The notes below the pieces were generated by a model. The model was not told the origin of the DNA and did no database searches. It saw only the letters and a program-made list of their open reading frames with translations. A stretch of DNA of 64,000 nucleotides from Sphingobium sp. (lineage in GTDB: Bacteria; Pseudomonadota; Alphaproteobacteria; Sphingomonadales; Sphingomonadaceae). Shown piece by piece: positions 1 to 7,706 of the stretch (within the stretch, counting starts at the first letter, position 1; each line of letters starts with the position of its first letter). A program made the translations under genes and the position numbers. The stretch lies in contig CP136575.1 in the NCBI GenBank assembly GCA_035196065.1, positions 1,207,001 to 1,271,000 of the forward strand, read 5' to 3'.

Positions 1-1
1 T

Positions 2-340
2 TCAGCGCTGGAGGCGGACGATCTGACCATCGCGATTGCCAATGGCGACAGCGCGATGGTTGCGCGCGCCAACGGCGTCGGCCCGAAACTTGCCAGCCGC
101 ATTGTCAATGAATTGCGCGACAAGGTCGGCGCGCTGGCCGGAATCGGTGGCGGCGCGAAGCTGGCGGCGGCCGCCAAGGCCGGGAACAACAATGTGTCGG
201 ATGCCGTTGCTGCGCTCACCGGCCTCGGCTTCAAACCCGGTGAGGCGCAGGGTGCAGTCGCGCTGGCGCTGGAAGAATTGGGTGATGGCGCGACATTGGA
301 TGCGCTGGTGCGGCTGGCGCTGAAGAGAGCGGCGAAGTGA
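2..340 (+). CDS. ruvA: Holliday junction branch migration protein RuvA (3' part)
   Basis: The window opens inside this gene, so only the last 112 codons are present. The protein shows the second helix-hairpin-helix of domain II ([19 protein letters not shown]) and, after an Ala/Gly-rich linker, the small C-terminal three-helix domain III ([20 protein letters not shown]) that contacts the RuvB motor. RuvA tetramers bind four-way junctions and load RuvB rings. The stop codon overlaps the GTG start of ruvB by three bases (GTGA), so the two are translationally coupled. Identity is certain from the domain pattern and from ruvB next door; the N-terminal OB domain lies outside the window. Confidence 0.96.
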   Translation, partial: SALEADDLTIAIANGDSAMVARANGVGPKLASRIVNELRDKVGALAGIGGGAKLAAAAKAGNNNVSDAVAALTGLGFKPGEAQGAVALALEELGDGATLDALVRLALKRAAK

Positions 341-1359
341 CCGATAACCCCCACCTTACCCCGATGCGCAAGCCTGAAGATGTTGACGCCGCGCTGCGTC
401 CCAAATCGCTGACCGAATTTATCGGGCAGCAGGCGGCGCGAGAGAATTTGCGCGTCTTTATCGAGGCGGCAAAATCGCGGGGCGATGCGCTTGACCATGT
501 GCTCTTCTTCGGCCCGCCTGGCTTGGGCAAGACCACGCTGGCGCAGATTGTCGCAAAGGAAATGGGCGTCGGGTTCCGCTCGACCTCGGGCCCCGTCATC
601 GCCAAGTCGGGCGACCTTGCGGCCTTGTTGACAACATTGGAAGAAGGCGACGTCCTGTTCATCGACGAGATTCACAGGCTCAATCCGGTGGTTGAGGAAA
701 TCCTCTATCCGGCGATGGAGGACCGCGCGCTCGATATCATGATCGGCGAAGGGCCGTCGGCGCGCTCAGTGCGCATCGACCTGCCTGCTTTCACGCTGGT
801 CGGTGCGACGACGCGGCAGGGATTGCTGACCACGCCGCTGCGGGACCGTTTCGGCATTCCGGTGCGATTGAATTTCTACACGCATGACGAACTGGAGCTA
901 GTCGTTACGCGAGCGGCGAAACTGCTCGGCCTCGAGATCGCCCCCGATGGTGCGCGCGAGGTTGCGAAGCGCTCACGCGGCACGCCACGTATCGCCGGGC
1001 GATTGCTGCGCCGCGTGCGCGATTTTGCAAATGTAGCGGGTGAAGAACTGGTTACGGCGAGCATCGCCGATGCCGCGCTGAACCGGCTTGAGGTCGACAG
1101 CCTTGGCCTTGATGCGATGGACCGCCGCTATCTGATGATGATCGCCGATATCTATCGCGGCGGGCCGGTGGGGGTAGAGGCGTTGGCGGCGGGGCTTTCG
1201 GAGCCGCGCGATACGATCGAGGATGTGGTGGAGCCCTATCTGCTCCAGCTTGGTCTGATCGCTCGCACCGCTCGCGGTCGGCAGTTGAACGGGCCGGGGT
1301 GGAAGCATCTGGGTATCACGCCGCCATCGGCTGTGCAGGACGGGTTGTTTGATAAATAG
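337..1359 (+). CDS. ruvB: Holliday junction branch migration ATPase RuvB
   Basis: This 340-residue AAA+ protein is the hexameric motor that drives Holliday junction branch migration with RuvA. Visible features are the RuvB N-terminal stretch ([12 protein letters not shown]), Walker [10 protein letters not shown] at residues 59-67, Walker B DEIH starting at residue 110, the sensor region [18 protein letters not shown] and a C-terminal winged-helix domain ([13 protein letters not shown]). Length is normal for the family. The GTG start overlaps the ruvA stop, a common ruvAB arrangement. No SOS box can be judged because the operon promoter lies upstream of the window. Confidence 0.98.
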   Translation: MTDNPHLTPMRKPEDVDAALRPKSLTEFIGQQAARENLRVFIEAAKSRGDALDHVLFFGPPGLGKTTLAQIVAKEMGVGFRSTSGPVIAKSGDLAALLTTLEEGDVLFIDEIHRLNPVVEEILYPAMEDRALDIMIGEGPSARSVRIDLPAFTLVGATTRQGLLTTPLRDRFGIPVRLNFYTHDELELVVTRAAKLLGLEIAPDGAREVAKRSRGTPRIAGRLLRRVRDFANVAGEELVTASIADAALNRLEVDSLGLDAMDRRYLMMIADIYRGGPVGVEALAAGLSEPRDTIEDVVEPYLLQLGLIARTARGRQLNGPGWKHLGITPPSAVQDGLFDK

Positions 1360-1503
1360 TCGCGCGGTTGTTTTTGATTTGTCATTCCGGTCGGGGGTGA
1401 CACTTAAATTCTTGGACAGCCCGAGTCATTTCATCGGCCAACGGAGTCTCTGCCGGTATAACCCCCTTCCGATACGAGAATCCTTGCGTTAAGCCACTGG
1501 AGT

Positions 1504-1962
1504 ATGAGCGGCACGCAACCCTATCACGGCCATTTCGCCAAATCCGAAGATGGGGTGCGCCGCCACCTGTTTGCAGTGCGGGTCTATTTCGAGGACACTG
1601 ACTTTTCCGGTGTCGTCTATCACAGCCGCTACCTCCATTTCATGGAACGCGCCCGATCCGACATGCTGACCGTCGCGGGCATTGACCAGCGCAGCGCCTA
1701 TGCAGGTGGGGAGGGTGTTTATGCGGTCGCTGACCTCCACATCAAATATCGTGCGCCGGCGCATTTTGACGACGCGCTCCTCGTCGTCTCGACGGTTGAA
1801 GAAATTCGGGGCGCAAGCGTTGTTATTCATCAGGCAGTCATGCGCGGCGACCAAATCCTGACCGAGGCAGAAGTCACCGCCGCATTCCTGACACCAGAGG
1901 GCCGTCCGCGTCGGCAACCCAAGGCGTGGCTCGAATTATTTGAAGCGATCAAGGCAAGGTAG
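1504..1962 (+). CDS. ybgC: Tol-Pal-associated acyl-CoA thioesterase YbgC
   Basis: A 152-residue hotdog-fold thioesterase of the 4-hydroxybenzoyl-CoA thioesterase family. The active-site motif YFEDTDFSGVVYH sits at residues 28-40, followed by the family helix (ERARSDML). YbgC hydrolyses acyl-CoA thioesters and is almost always the first gene of tol-pal clusters; here tolQ begins only 10 bases after its stop codon. The 144-base gap back to ruvB holds no gene and probably contains the cluster promoter, although no clear -35/-10 pair was identified. The 20-residue tail before the hotdog motif is slightly longer than usual, so a later start cannot be excluded. Confidence 0.93.
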   Translation: MSGTQPYHGHFAKSEDGVRRHLFAVRVYFEDTDFSGVVYHSRYLHFMERARSDMLTVAGIDQRSAYAGGEGVYAVADLHIKYRAPAHFDDALLVVSTVEEIRGASVVIHQAVMRGDQILTEAEVTAAFLTPEGRPRRQPKAWLELFEAIKAR

Positions 1963-1972
1963 AAAGACATTT

Positions 1973-2665
1973 ATGGATTTACCGATTCTGGCCCAGGGCG
2001 CGAGTTTCTCTCCGATGCACCTCTTCCTTCAGGCCGATTGGGTCGTGAAGGCGGTGATGATCGGGCTAGCGGTCGCCAGCGTCTGGGTATGGACGATCAT
2101 CATCAGTTTCGTTTTGAAGATGCGCGGCATAGTGAAGGAGAGCGAAGCCTTTGAACGTGAATTCTGGCGCACCGAGGATGTCGACGCCTATGTAAAGGCG
2201 CATGGGAAATCCGATCTGCCACTCGCCCGGGTCTTTGCGGCCGGGATCAGTGAGTGGCGCCGTTCGACCAGCGGCAAGTCGGTTGACCGTCAGGGTACCC
2301 GCGACCGCCTGGCGACCGCGATGGACGCAACGATTGCGGCCGAAAGCGAAAAGCTTTCGAACCGATTGAACTTTCTTGCCACCACCGGCGCGGTTGCCCC
2401 CTTTGTCGGACTGTTCGGCACTGTGTGGGGCATTATGCGCAGTTTTTCCGCCATCGCCGCCGAGCAGAATAGCAGCCTTGCCGTTGTTGCCCCCGGCATT
2501 GCCGAGGCGCTGTTTGCCACCGCAATCGGCCTGTTTGCAGCTATCCCGGCGGTGATCGCCTATAACCGTTTTTCACACCGCCTGAACCAGTATGAAGCGC
2601 GCATGGGCCGCTTTGCCGACGGGTTTCATGGGATGCTGAGCCGCGAATTGGAGCGGGAAGGCTGA
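1973..2665 (+). CDS. tolQ: Tol-Pal proton-channel subunit TolQ
   Basis: TolQ is the inner-membrane MotA/TolQ/ExbB-type subunit which, with TolR, uses proton motive force to energise TolA. The 230-residue product has three membrane segments at about residues 22-47, 133-155 and 168-197, and the conserved TATAIG-like stretch (ALFATAIGLFAAIPAVIAYN). The ATG at 1973 was chosen over an in-frame TTG at 1940 because it gives a normal family N-terminus and does not overlap ybgC. The gene is followed after four bases by tolR, as expected for a tightly coupled operon. Confidence 0.96.
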   Translation: MDLPILAQGASFSPMHLFLQADWVVKAVMIGLAVASVWVWTIIISFVLKMRGIVKESEAFEREFWRTEDVDAYVKAHGKSDLPLARVFAAGISEWRRSTSGKSVDRQGTRDRLATAMDATIAAESEKLSNRLNFLATTGAVAPFVGLFGTVWGIMRSFSAIAAEQNSSLAVVAPGIAEALFATAIGLFAAIPAVIAYNRFSHRLNQYEARMGRFADGFHGMLSRELEREG

Positions 2666-2669
2666 TCGC

Positions 2670-3152
2670 GTGGCAATGAACCTCAACTCCGGCGGTTCCG
2701 CCCGCCGCGGTCGTCGCGGGACGCGCCGCGCGCCCATGGCGGAGATCAATGTTACGCCTTTTGTCGATGTGATGCTGGTTCTGCTGATCATTTTCATGGT
2801 CACTGCGCCGTTGCTTGTTTCGGGTGTGCCGGTCGAACTGCCCGAAAGCAGCGCGAAGCCGCTCGACCAGAAAGCGGAACCGATCGATATTTCGATCGAC
2901 AAGGAAGGTCAGGTCTTCCTCGACAGCGAACCCGTCAGTGATGGCGAGCTCTCGGCGCGGCTTGAGCAAATTGCGGGCGAACAGGATCCCGACAATCCGC
3001 GCCAGATCATGCTGCGCGGCGATGCCGCGATCAGCTATGGCGAGATGATGAAGGTGATGGGCGAGTTGAACCGGGTCGGGCTGAATTCGGTCAGCCTGCT
3101 GACGACCGCGGCATCCGCGCCGGTCACCGAAGGTTCATCTGAGGAGCAATAG
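2670..3152 (+). CDS. tolR: Tol-Pal protein TolR (ExbD family)
   Basis: A 160-residue ExbD/TolR protein with one N-terminal membrane helix. The helix carries the functionally essential aspartate in NVTPFVDVMLVLLIIFM (Asp33), which takes part in proton flow with TolQ. A periplasmic domain follows (residues about 55-145) with the usual TolR fold signature ending in a V-x-LLT strand. The start is GTG at 2670; an in-frame ATG two codons later is an alternative. It lies between tolQ and tolA with four- and five-base gaps, so the role in envelope constriction during division is supported by both sequence and context. Confidence 0.95.
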   Translation: MAMNLNSGGSARRGRRGTRRAPMAEINVTPFVDVMLVLLIIFMVTAPLLVSGVPVELPESSAKPLDQKAEPIDISIDKEGQVFLDSEPVSDGELSARLEQIAGEQDPDNPRQIMLRGDAAISYGEMMKVMGELNRVGLNSVSLLTTAASAPVTEGSSEEQ

Positions 3153-3157
3153 CCATC

Positions 3158-4006
3158 ATGGCGATGGACCGTGCGGAAAGGATAGGGCTGGGAACTGCCG
3201 TCGGCGGCCATGCATTACTGCTTGGCGCGTTCGCGATTGCGGGCTTGTTAACGGCCGACCGCATCGTCAAGCCGCAGCCAATTTCGGTCACGCTCGATGG
3301 CCCGGTCGCCGATGTCTCGACTGCCCCCGATCCAGTGCAGGAAGAACCCACCCCCGCTGCGGCTGCCGCCGAGCCGGAACCTGCCGAGGCTGAACCGGCA
3401 CCGGCAATGAAGATCGAAAAGCCTACCCCCAAACCGCTTCCCAAGGCGGTTGAAAAGCAGAAGCCGGCACCGCAAGCGAAGCCAGCCCCCAAGCCTTTGC
3501 ACAAGCAGGCGGCGACCCCGCCCAGGCAGAAAACCGCTACACAGCCCACCCCCAAACAGGCGACCCCGAAACAGGCTAACCCGCGCCCATTCAGCAAAAG
3601 TTTCGAAGATGCGGTGCGCGGAACGGGAAGCAACCCCCAGCCGACACAGGGTACGGCCCAGCAGGCGGGCACGGTTGCGCGCAAAGCCGGGCCGGAAGTC
3701 CGGCGCGAGGTCAACGCCGCGCTAGGCCCGCAGATTCGTGACAAGATTGAACGCTGCGCTCCAACGGGCCTTGATATTCGCCAGATCGAAACCTTCGTAA
3801 CCCTCAATCTCGACGCGACCGGCAGGCTGATCGATGTGCGGGTGGACAAGCAGACCGGGATTAACGATAATAATCGCCCGCAAGCGGAGCCGTTGAAGCG
3901 GTGCATCATTCAGGCGGTGCGTGCCGCATCGCCTTTCCGGGGGCTCGACCCCGAATATCACGACGTGTGGAAGACGCATGCAATGCGGCTGCGTGCCACG
4001 GGCTGA
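3158..4006 (+). CDS. tolA: Cell envelope integrity protein TolA
   Basis: TolA bridges the inner membrane TolQR motor and Pal/TolB in the periplasm. The 282-residue protein has an N-terminal membrane anchor (residues about 12-32), a long Pro/Ala/Lys/Glu-rich central region (about 50-170, with repeated PKP and QAT units) and a C-terminal TonB-like domain with FVTLNLDATGRLIDVRV and a conserved Cys pair (RCAPTG, KRCIIQAV). Alphaproteobacterial TolA proteins have short, proline-rich middles like this rather than the long helix of E. coli. A second in-frame ATG lies two codons downstream; the GAGGAG upstream fits either. Confidence 0.9.
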   Translation: MAMDRAERIGLGTAVGGHALLLGAFAIAGLLTADRIVKPQPISVTLDGPVADVSTAPDPVQEEPTPAAAAAEPEPAEAEPAPAMKIEKPTPKPLPKAVEKQKPAPQAKPAPKPLHKQAATPPRQKTATQPTPKQATPKQANPRPFSKSFEDAVRGTGSNPQPTQGTAQQAGTVARKAGPEVRREVNAALGPQIRDKIERCAPTGLDIRQIETFVTLNLDATGRLIDVRVDKQTGINDNNRPQAEPLKRCIIQAVRAASPFRGLDPEYHDVWKTHAMRLRATG

Positions 4007-4020
4007 ACAGGAAGAGCGAT

Positions 4021-5373
4021 ATGAAAGCGAAACGATCGATACTGTCTTTCCTGCTGGCGTTGATGGGGTTGGTCGCAATTGCGCCGATAGCCGCTGCGCA
4101 GGATGCAGCGCCCGACGATGAACCGGAACTGGTCGAATTTGATACCGCTAAGGCTCGCCGCATCGCTGTCCCTGCTCTGGTCGCGCCGAACCCGGCCGAT
4201 ACCCCCGCCGGCAACAGCGCCAATCTGGGCCGGCAGATCGCCGAGGTCATCGCTGCCAATTTGCGCAACAGCGGACTGTTCGAGCCGCAGGGCCCTGCCG
4301 GAATCCGCCCGATCACCCTGGCCGAGGTAACCACACCGCAATATGATTATTGGAAAGGCCGGAATGTCGAACAGTTGATCGAAGGCTTTGTCCGTGTCGG
4401 CGGCGACGGCCAATTGACCGTCGGATGTTATCTGTATGACGTAAATTTTGGACAGGAATTGACGCGGCTCGGTTTCGTTGTCGCCCCGCGCGACTGGCGG
4501 CGGGCGGCGCATAAATGTTCGGATGCGATCTATTCGAAACTAACTGGCGAACTGCCCTTTTTCGACAGCCGCATTGCTTACATCGCGGAGACTGGGCCGA
4601 AGGGCAAACGCGTGAAGCGGCTGGCAATCATGGATTCGGATGGGGCGAACCACCGTTTCATCACCAATGGGCAGTCGACCGCGCTGACCCCGCGTTTCTC
4701 GCCCAACTACAAGTCGATCCTCTATCTCAGCTATCAGGATGGGAACCCGCGCATTTATGTCTATGATATCGACAGCGGGCGGCAACGGCTGATCACCCAG
4801 TCGCGCAATCCCACCTTTGCTCCGCGCTGGTCACCCGACGGGCAGACGATCCTTTATTCAATGGCCGTTGCAGGCAATACCGATGTGTACAAGGTATCAG
4901 CAAGTGGCGGCGCGCCAGTGAGGTTGACGACCGCGCCCGGCATCGATGTGGGCGGCAGTTTCTCTCCGGATGGCCGACAGATCGTGTTCGAAAGCGATCG
5001 GGGCGGCAGCCAGCAGATCTACATCATGAACACGGATGGATCGAGCCAGCGCCGGATCAGCTATGGCGGCGGGCGTTATGCGACACCGGAATGGAGCCCG
5101 CGCGGGGACCTGATCGCCTATACCCGCATTGCGGGCGATTTCCGTGTTGGGGTGATGCGCCCCGATGGATCGGGCGAACGTCTGCTCACCGACAGCTGGC
5201 AGGATGAGGCGCCGACCTGGGCACCCAATGGCCGAGTGATCCAGTTCTTTCGCACGGAGAGAAACAGTGGTAAAACAAGTGTCTGGCAGGTCGATCTGAC
5301 CGGGCGCAACGAAAGAAAGTTGCCCACCCCGGTTGATGGTTCGGATCCCGCTTGGGGGCCTGTGCTTCCATAA
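4021..5373 (+). CDS. tolB: Tol-Pal translocation protein TolB
   Basis: Periplasmic TolB, 450 residues. It has a cleavable signal peptide (about residues 1-26, ending PIAAAQ), an N-terminal alpha/beta domain containing QIAEVIAANLRNSGLF and a C-terminal six-bladed beta-propeller built from WSPDG-type repeats (PRFSPNYKSILYLSY, PRWSPDGQTILYSM, SFSPDGRQIVFESDR). TolB binds Pal and is released by TolA. The ATG at 4021 was chosen because it begins the signal peptide and follows AGGAAGAG at good spacing; upstream in-frame starts would lie inside tolA. Place and length match the family. Confidence 0.97.
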   Translation: MKAKRSILSFLLALMGLVAIAPIAAAQDAAPDDEPELVEFDTAKARRIAVPALVAPNPADTPAGNSANLGRQIAEVIAANLRNSGLFEPQGPAGIRPITLAEVTTPQYDYWKGRNVEQLIEGFVRVGGDGQLTVGCYLYDVNFGQELTRLGFVVAPRDWRRAAHKCSDAIYSKLTGELPFFDSRIAYIAETGPKGKRVKRLAIMDSDGANHRFITNGQSTALTPRFSPNYKSILYLSYQDGNPRIYVYDIDSGRQRLITQSRNPTFAPRWSPDGQTILYSMAVAGNTDVYKVSASGGAPVRLTTAPGIDVGGSFSPDGRQIVFESDRGGSQQIYIMNTDGSSQRRISYGGGRYATPEWSPRGDLIAYTRIAGDFRVGVMRPDGSGERLLTDSWQDEAPTWAPNGRVIQFFRTERNSGKTSVWQVDLTGRNERKLPTPVDGSDPAWGPVLP

Positions 5374-5415
5374 GCGCGTTTAAACTTGGGGGCGTTAGGA
5401 AAGGAAAAGAATAAG

Positions 5416-5946
5416 ATGACGAAAACGGCACGCACCATGGCCCTGCTGCTTCTCGCCTGCACCGCGCTTGCGGCTTGCGGCAAGAAGGAGATCAAGGATT
5501 TGCCGCCCGTTGCGGACAATACTACGGGCACATCTAATCCCGATATGAACAGCCAGCCGACCGAACCGACGATCGTGCCTGGCAGCCAGGAAGATTTCAT
5601 CCGTTCGGTTGGAGATATGGGCGATCGCATCTTCTTTGACACCGACCGGTTCAACATCGATACCGCCGATCAGGCGACTTTGCAGACCCAGGCGCAATGG
5701 TTGGCGCGCTATCCTAATGCGATGGTCACTATCGAGGGGCATGCCGACGAACGCGGCACCCGCGACTATAACCTCGCGCTGGGTGAACGTCGTGCCAATG
5801 CCGCAAAAAACTATCTGGCTTCGCTGGGCGTCGACGCCTCGCGGATACAGACCGTCAGCTATGGCAAGGAACGCCCACAGGCACTCGGATCGAACGAGGA
5901 AGCCTGGGCGCAAAATCGCCGCGCTGTGACGCTGGTTATCCGGTAA
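5416..5946 (+). CDS. pal: Peptidoglycan-associated lipoprotein Pal
   Basis: A 176-residue outer-membrane lipoprotein that holds the Tol system to the cell wall. A lipobox LAAC puts the lipidated cysteine at residue 21. A short disordered linker follows, then an OmpA-like peptidoglycan-binding domain from about residue 70 with FFDTDRFNIDTADQATLQ, EGHADERGTRDYNLALGERRA and the terminal RRAVTLVI. The start at 5416 follows a purine-rich Shine-Dalgarno region and gives a proper signal peptide; an earlier in-frame ATG would add ten charged residues. In many bacteria the next gene is cpoB/ybgF, but here an unrelated lipoprotein gene on the other strand follows. Confidence 0.97.
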   Translation: MTKTARTMALLLLACTALAACGKKEIKDLPPVADNTTGTSNPDMNSQPTEPTIVPGSQEDFIRSVGDMGDRIFFDTDRFNIDTADQATLQTQAQWLARYPNAMVTIEGHADERGTRDYNLALGERRANAAKNYLASLGVDASRIQTVSYGKERPQALGSNEEAWAQNRRAVTLVIR

Positions 5947-5953
5947 GTAATCT

Positions 5954-5975
5954 CGCCCCTGCCTGCGCAGGGGCG
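5954..5975. terminator. GC-rich hairpin between convergent genes
   Basis: A perfect inverted repeat with nine-base arms CGCCCCTGC/GCAGGGGCG and a four-base loop begins eight bases after the pal stop codon and ends just before the stop of the opposite gene. There is no T-run on either side, so it is a candidate bidirectional terminator or 3'-end-protecting structure rather than a textbook intrinsic terminator. Confidence 0.6.
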
Positions 5976-5980
5976 ACCTC

Positions 5981-6403
5981 TCAATCGGCCTTCGTGCGAT
6001 AGGGCACAAATTCGCCCAAGCTACATACCGGGCCGGGCATCCCACTGGTGCGATCGACAAGGCGCACAATATCGCCGCGGCACAATTGCCCGCCAAAGCT
6101 TTCAGTCACCAGAACATCGGAATCGCGCGCCAAGCCGGGGCAGGGCGAACGCAGCTTGTTCTGATAGACCAGTCGGCCCGACTGACGGTAGAGCACCATA
6201 TCATCGCTGATCCGGATCATGTTTTCGCGGCCCAATGTCGAGATGCAGTTTTGCGGTTCTCCGGCAACCTTGCCCTTCAATTCCTTGGCGAGGATCTTTG
6301 CTTCACGGTCGCGGATTGGCGCCGGGCTATTCTCGGCGTCGCCATAGCTACAGCCCGAAAGCAGCACGGTACCGGCCAGTGCGAGCATAAGGGTAATGCG
6401 CAT
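5981..6403 (-). CDS. Small lipoprotein, DUF6491-like
   Basis: A 140-residue exported lipoprotein of unknown function. The N-terminus MRITLMLALAGTVLLSGC ends in a lipobox (Cys18). The mature part has four further cysteines in NCIS, SPCPGL, GQLCRGD and PVCSLG, spaced as in the small family I know as DUF6491 (cysteine-containing, CRGD motif); assignment to that family is from memory. The start at 6403 is fixed by a strong GGAGGA seven bases upstream on the minus strand; longer in-frame extensions would run into the divergent CoA-transferase gene. It converges on pal across a GC-rich hairpin. Confidence 0.75.
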   Translation of the reverse strand: MRITLMLALAGTVLLSGCSYGDAENSPAPIRDREAKILAKELKGKVAGEPQNCISTLGRENMIRISDDMVLYRQSGRLVYQNKLRSPCPGLARDSDVLVTESFGGQLCRGDIVRLVDRTSGMPGPVCSLGEFVPYRTKAD

Positions 6404-6485
6404 ATCATCCTCCGCGATCAAATGTCGTATCGACATTGAACGATAGCCGATTATCCAGAAATGAACGAGACAGAAATAAGGGGAG

Positions 6486-7673
6486 ATGAAGGTGGCAGCA
6501 TGGCCCGTACTTGAATGGGATGGCGAACGCACCGGCCCGCTAAAGGGTATCAAGGTGCTGGACATGTCGACCGTAGTCCTTGGACCGTTCGCAACGTTGC
6601 AACTGGCCGATCTCGGCGCAGAGGTGATCAAGATCGAAAATGCGGCTGGCGGCGGCGATATCATGCGCAGGGCCGGAGACAATCCTACCGGTGACCTTGG
6701 CCCGATCTTTGCCAGCCTCAACCGAAACAAGAAATCGGTCGCGCTGGATGCTTCAATCGCAGAGGACAAGGCGGCTATCCTTGCTATGGCGGCAGAAGCC
6801 GATGTCTTTTTCCATAATGTGCGTATGGCCGGGATGGAGCGGCTTGGCCTTGGTTATGAGGCGCTGAAGGCGGTGAACCCCGAAATTGTCTATGTTCATT
6901 GCGCAGGCTTTGGCGCGGATGGCCCCTATGCCAAAAGGCAGGCTTATGACGACATCATCCAGGCAGCATCGGGCTTTGCCGCACTGTTCGAGATGCGCGA
7001 TGCCGGCCGGCCACAATATGCGCCGACGCTTGTGGCGGACAAAGTCAGCGGGCTGTTTGCCGCCAATGCCGTGACGGCGGCATTGCTCGCGCGCGCCAAC
7101 GGGCATGGCGGACAATTTGTGCAGGTGCCGATGTTCGAATGCTTCACATGGTTTAACATGGTCGAAAATTTGTGGGGCAACACCTACATACCAGGGAATG
7201 GAAAGCTGGCCTATACCCGCTCAGTTAACCCCCGGCGCCGGCCTTATCCGACCAAGGATGGCTATATCGCGATCGTCCCTTATGTGGACAATCAATGGGA
7301 ACGCTTTTTCGAATTGGCTGGCCGACCTAACATTTTTCAGGATCCGCGCTTCTCGACCTATGAAGCGAGGCTGGTGAACACGGCCGAGCTATATGCGACG
7401 ATCGAAGAATCGACTGCGATCAAGACCACCGACCAATGGCTTGAACTGCTCGATGCCAACAACATTCCTGCGATGCGTTACAACCGCATGGCCGATATGT
7501 TCGACGACCCGCATCTGAAAGCAGTCGACTTTTTCGAAGAGCGTGAAGCTAAAGCAGGCTATCGTTACCGCTCGATGCGCCATCCGGTGCATTATTCGGC
7601 AACCCCCGCCTCAATTTATGGTGATCCGCCCAGCCTTGATGCCGACCGCGATGAGGTCCTGGGATCGGAATAA
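6486..7673 (+). CDS. CaiB/BaiF family III CoA-transferase
   Basis: A 395-residue formyl-CoA-transferase-like enzyme that moves CoA between carboxylic acids via an enzyme-bound anhydride. Family marks are GIKVLDMSTVVLGPFATLQLADLGAEVIKIE-type N-terminus (shown in part as LGPFATLQLADLGAEVIKIE), the SLNRNKKSVALD strand, HCAGFGADGPYA and the catalytic aspartate motif RQAYDDIIQAASG (Asp155). The substrate cannot be told. The AGGGGAG Shine-Dalgarno sequence directly abuts the ATG at 6486, so translation may in fact begin at the in-frame GTG at 6492. It is divergent from the DUF6491-like gene across 82 bases, with no pathway partner beside it. Confidence 0.9.
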   Translation: MKVAAWPVLEWDGERTGPLKGIKVLDMSTVVLGPFATLQLADLGAEVIKIENAAGGGDIMRRAGDNPTGDLGPIFASLNRNKKSVALDASIAEDKAAILAMAAEADVFFHNVRMAGMERLGLGYEALKAVNPEIVYVHCAGFGADGPYAKRQAYDDIIQAASGFAALFEMRDAGRPQYAPTLVADKVSGLFAANAVTAALLARANGHGGQFVQVPMFECFTWFNMVENLWGNTYIPGNGKLAYTRSVNPRRRPYPTKDGYIAIVPYVDNQWERFFELAGRPNIFQDPRFSTYEARLVNTAELYATIEESTAIKTTDQWLELLDANNIPAMRYNRMADMFDDPHLKAVDFFEEREAKAGYRYRSMRHPVHYSATPASIYGDPPSLDADRDEVLGSE

Positions 7674-7706
7674 GAATGTCCCTTGACGCGCGTAGGGTCG
7701 GCGGGT

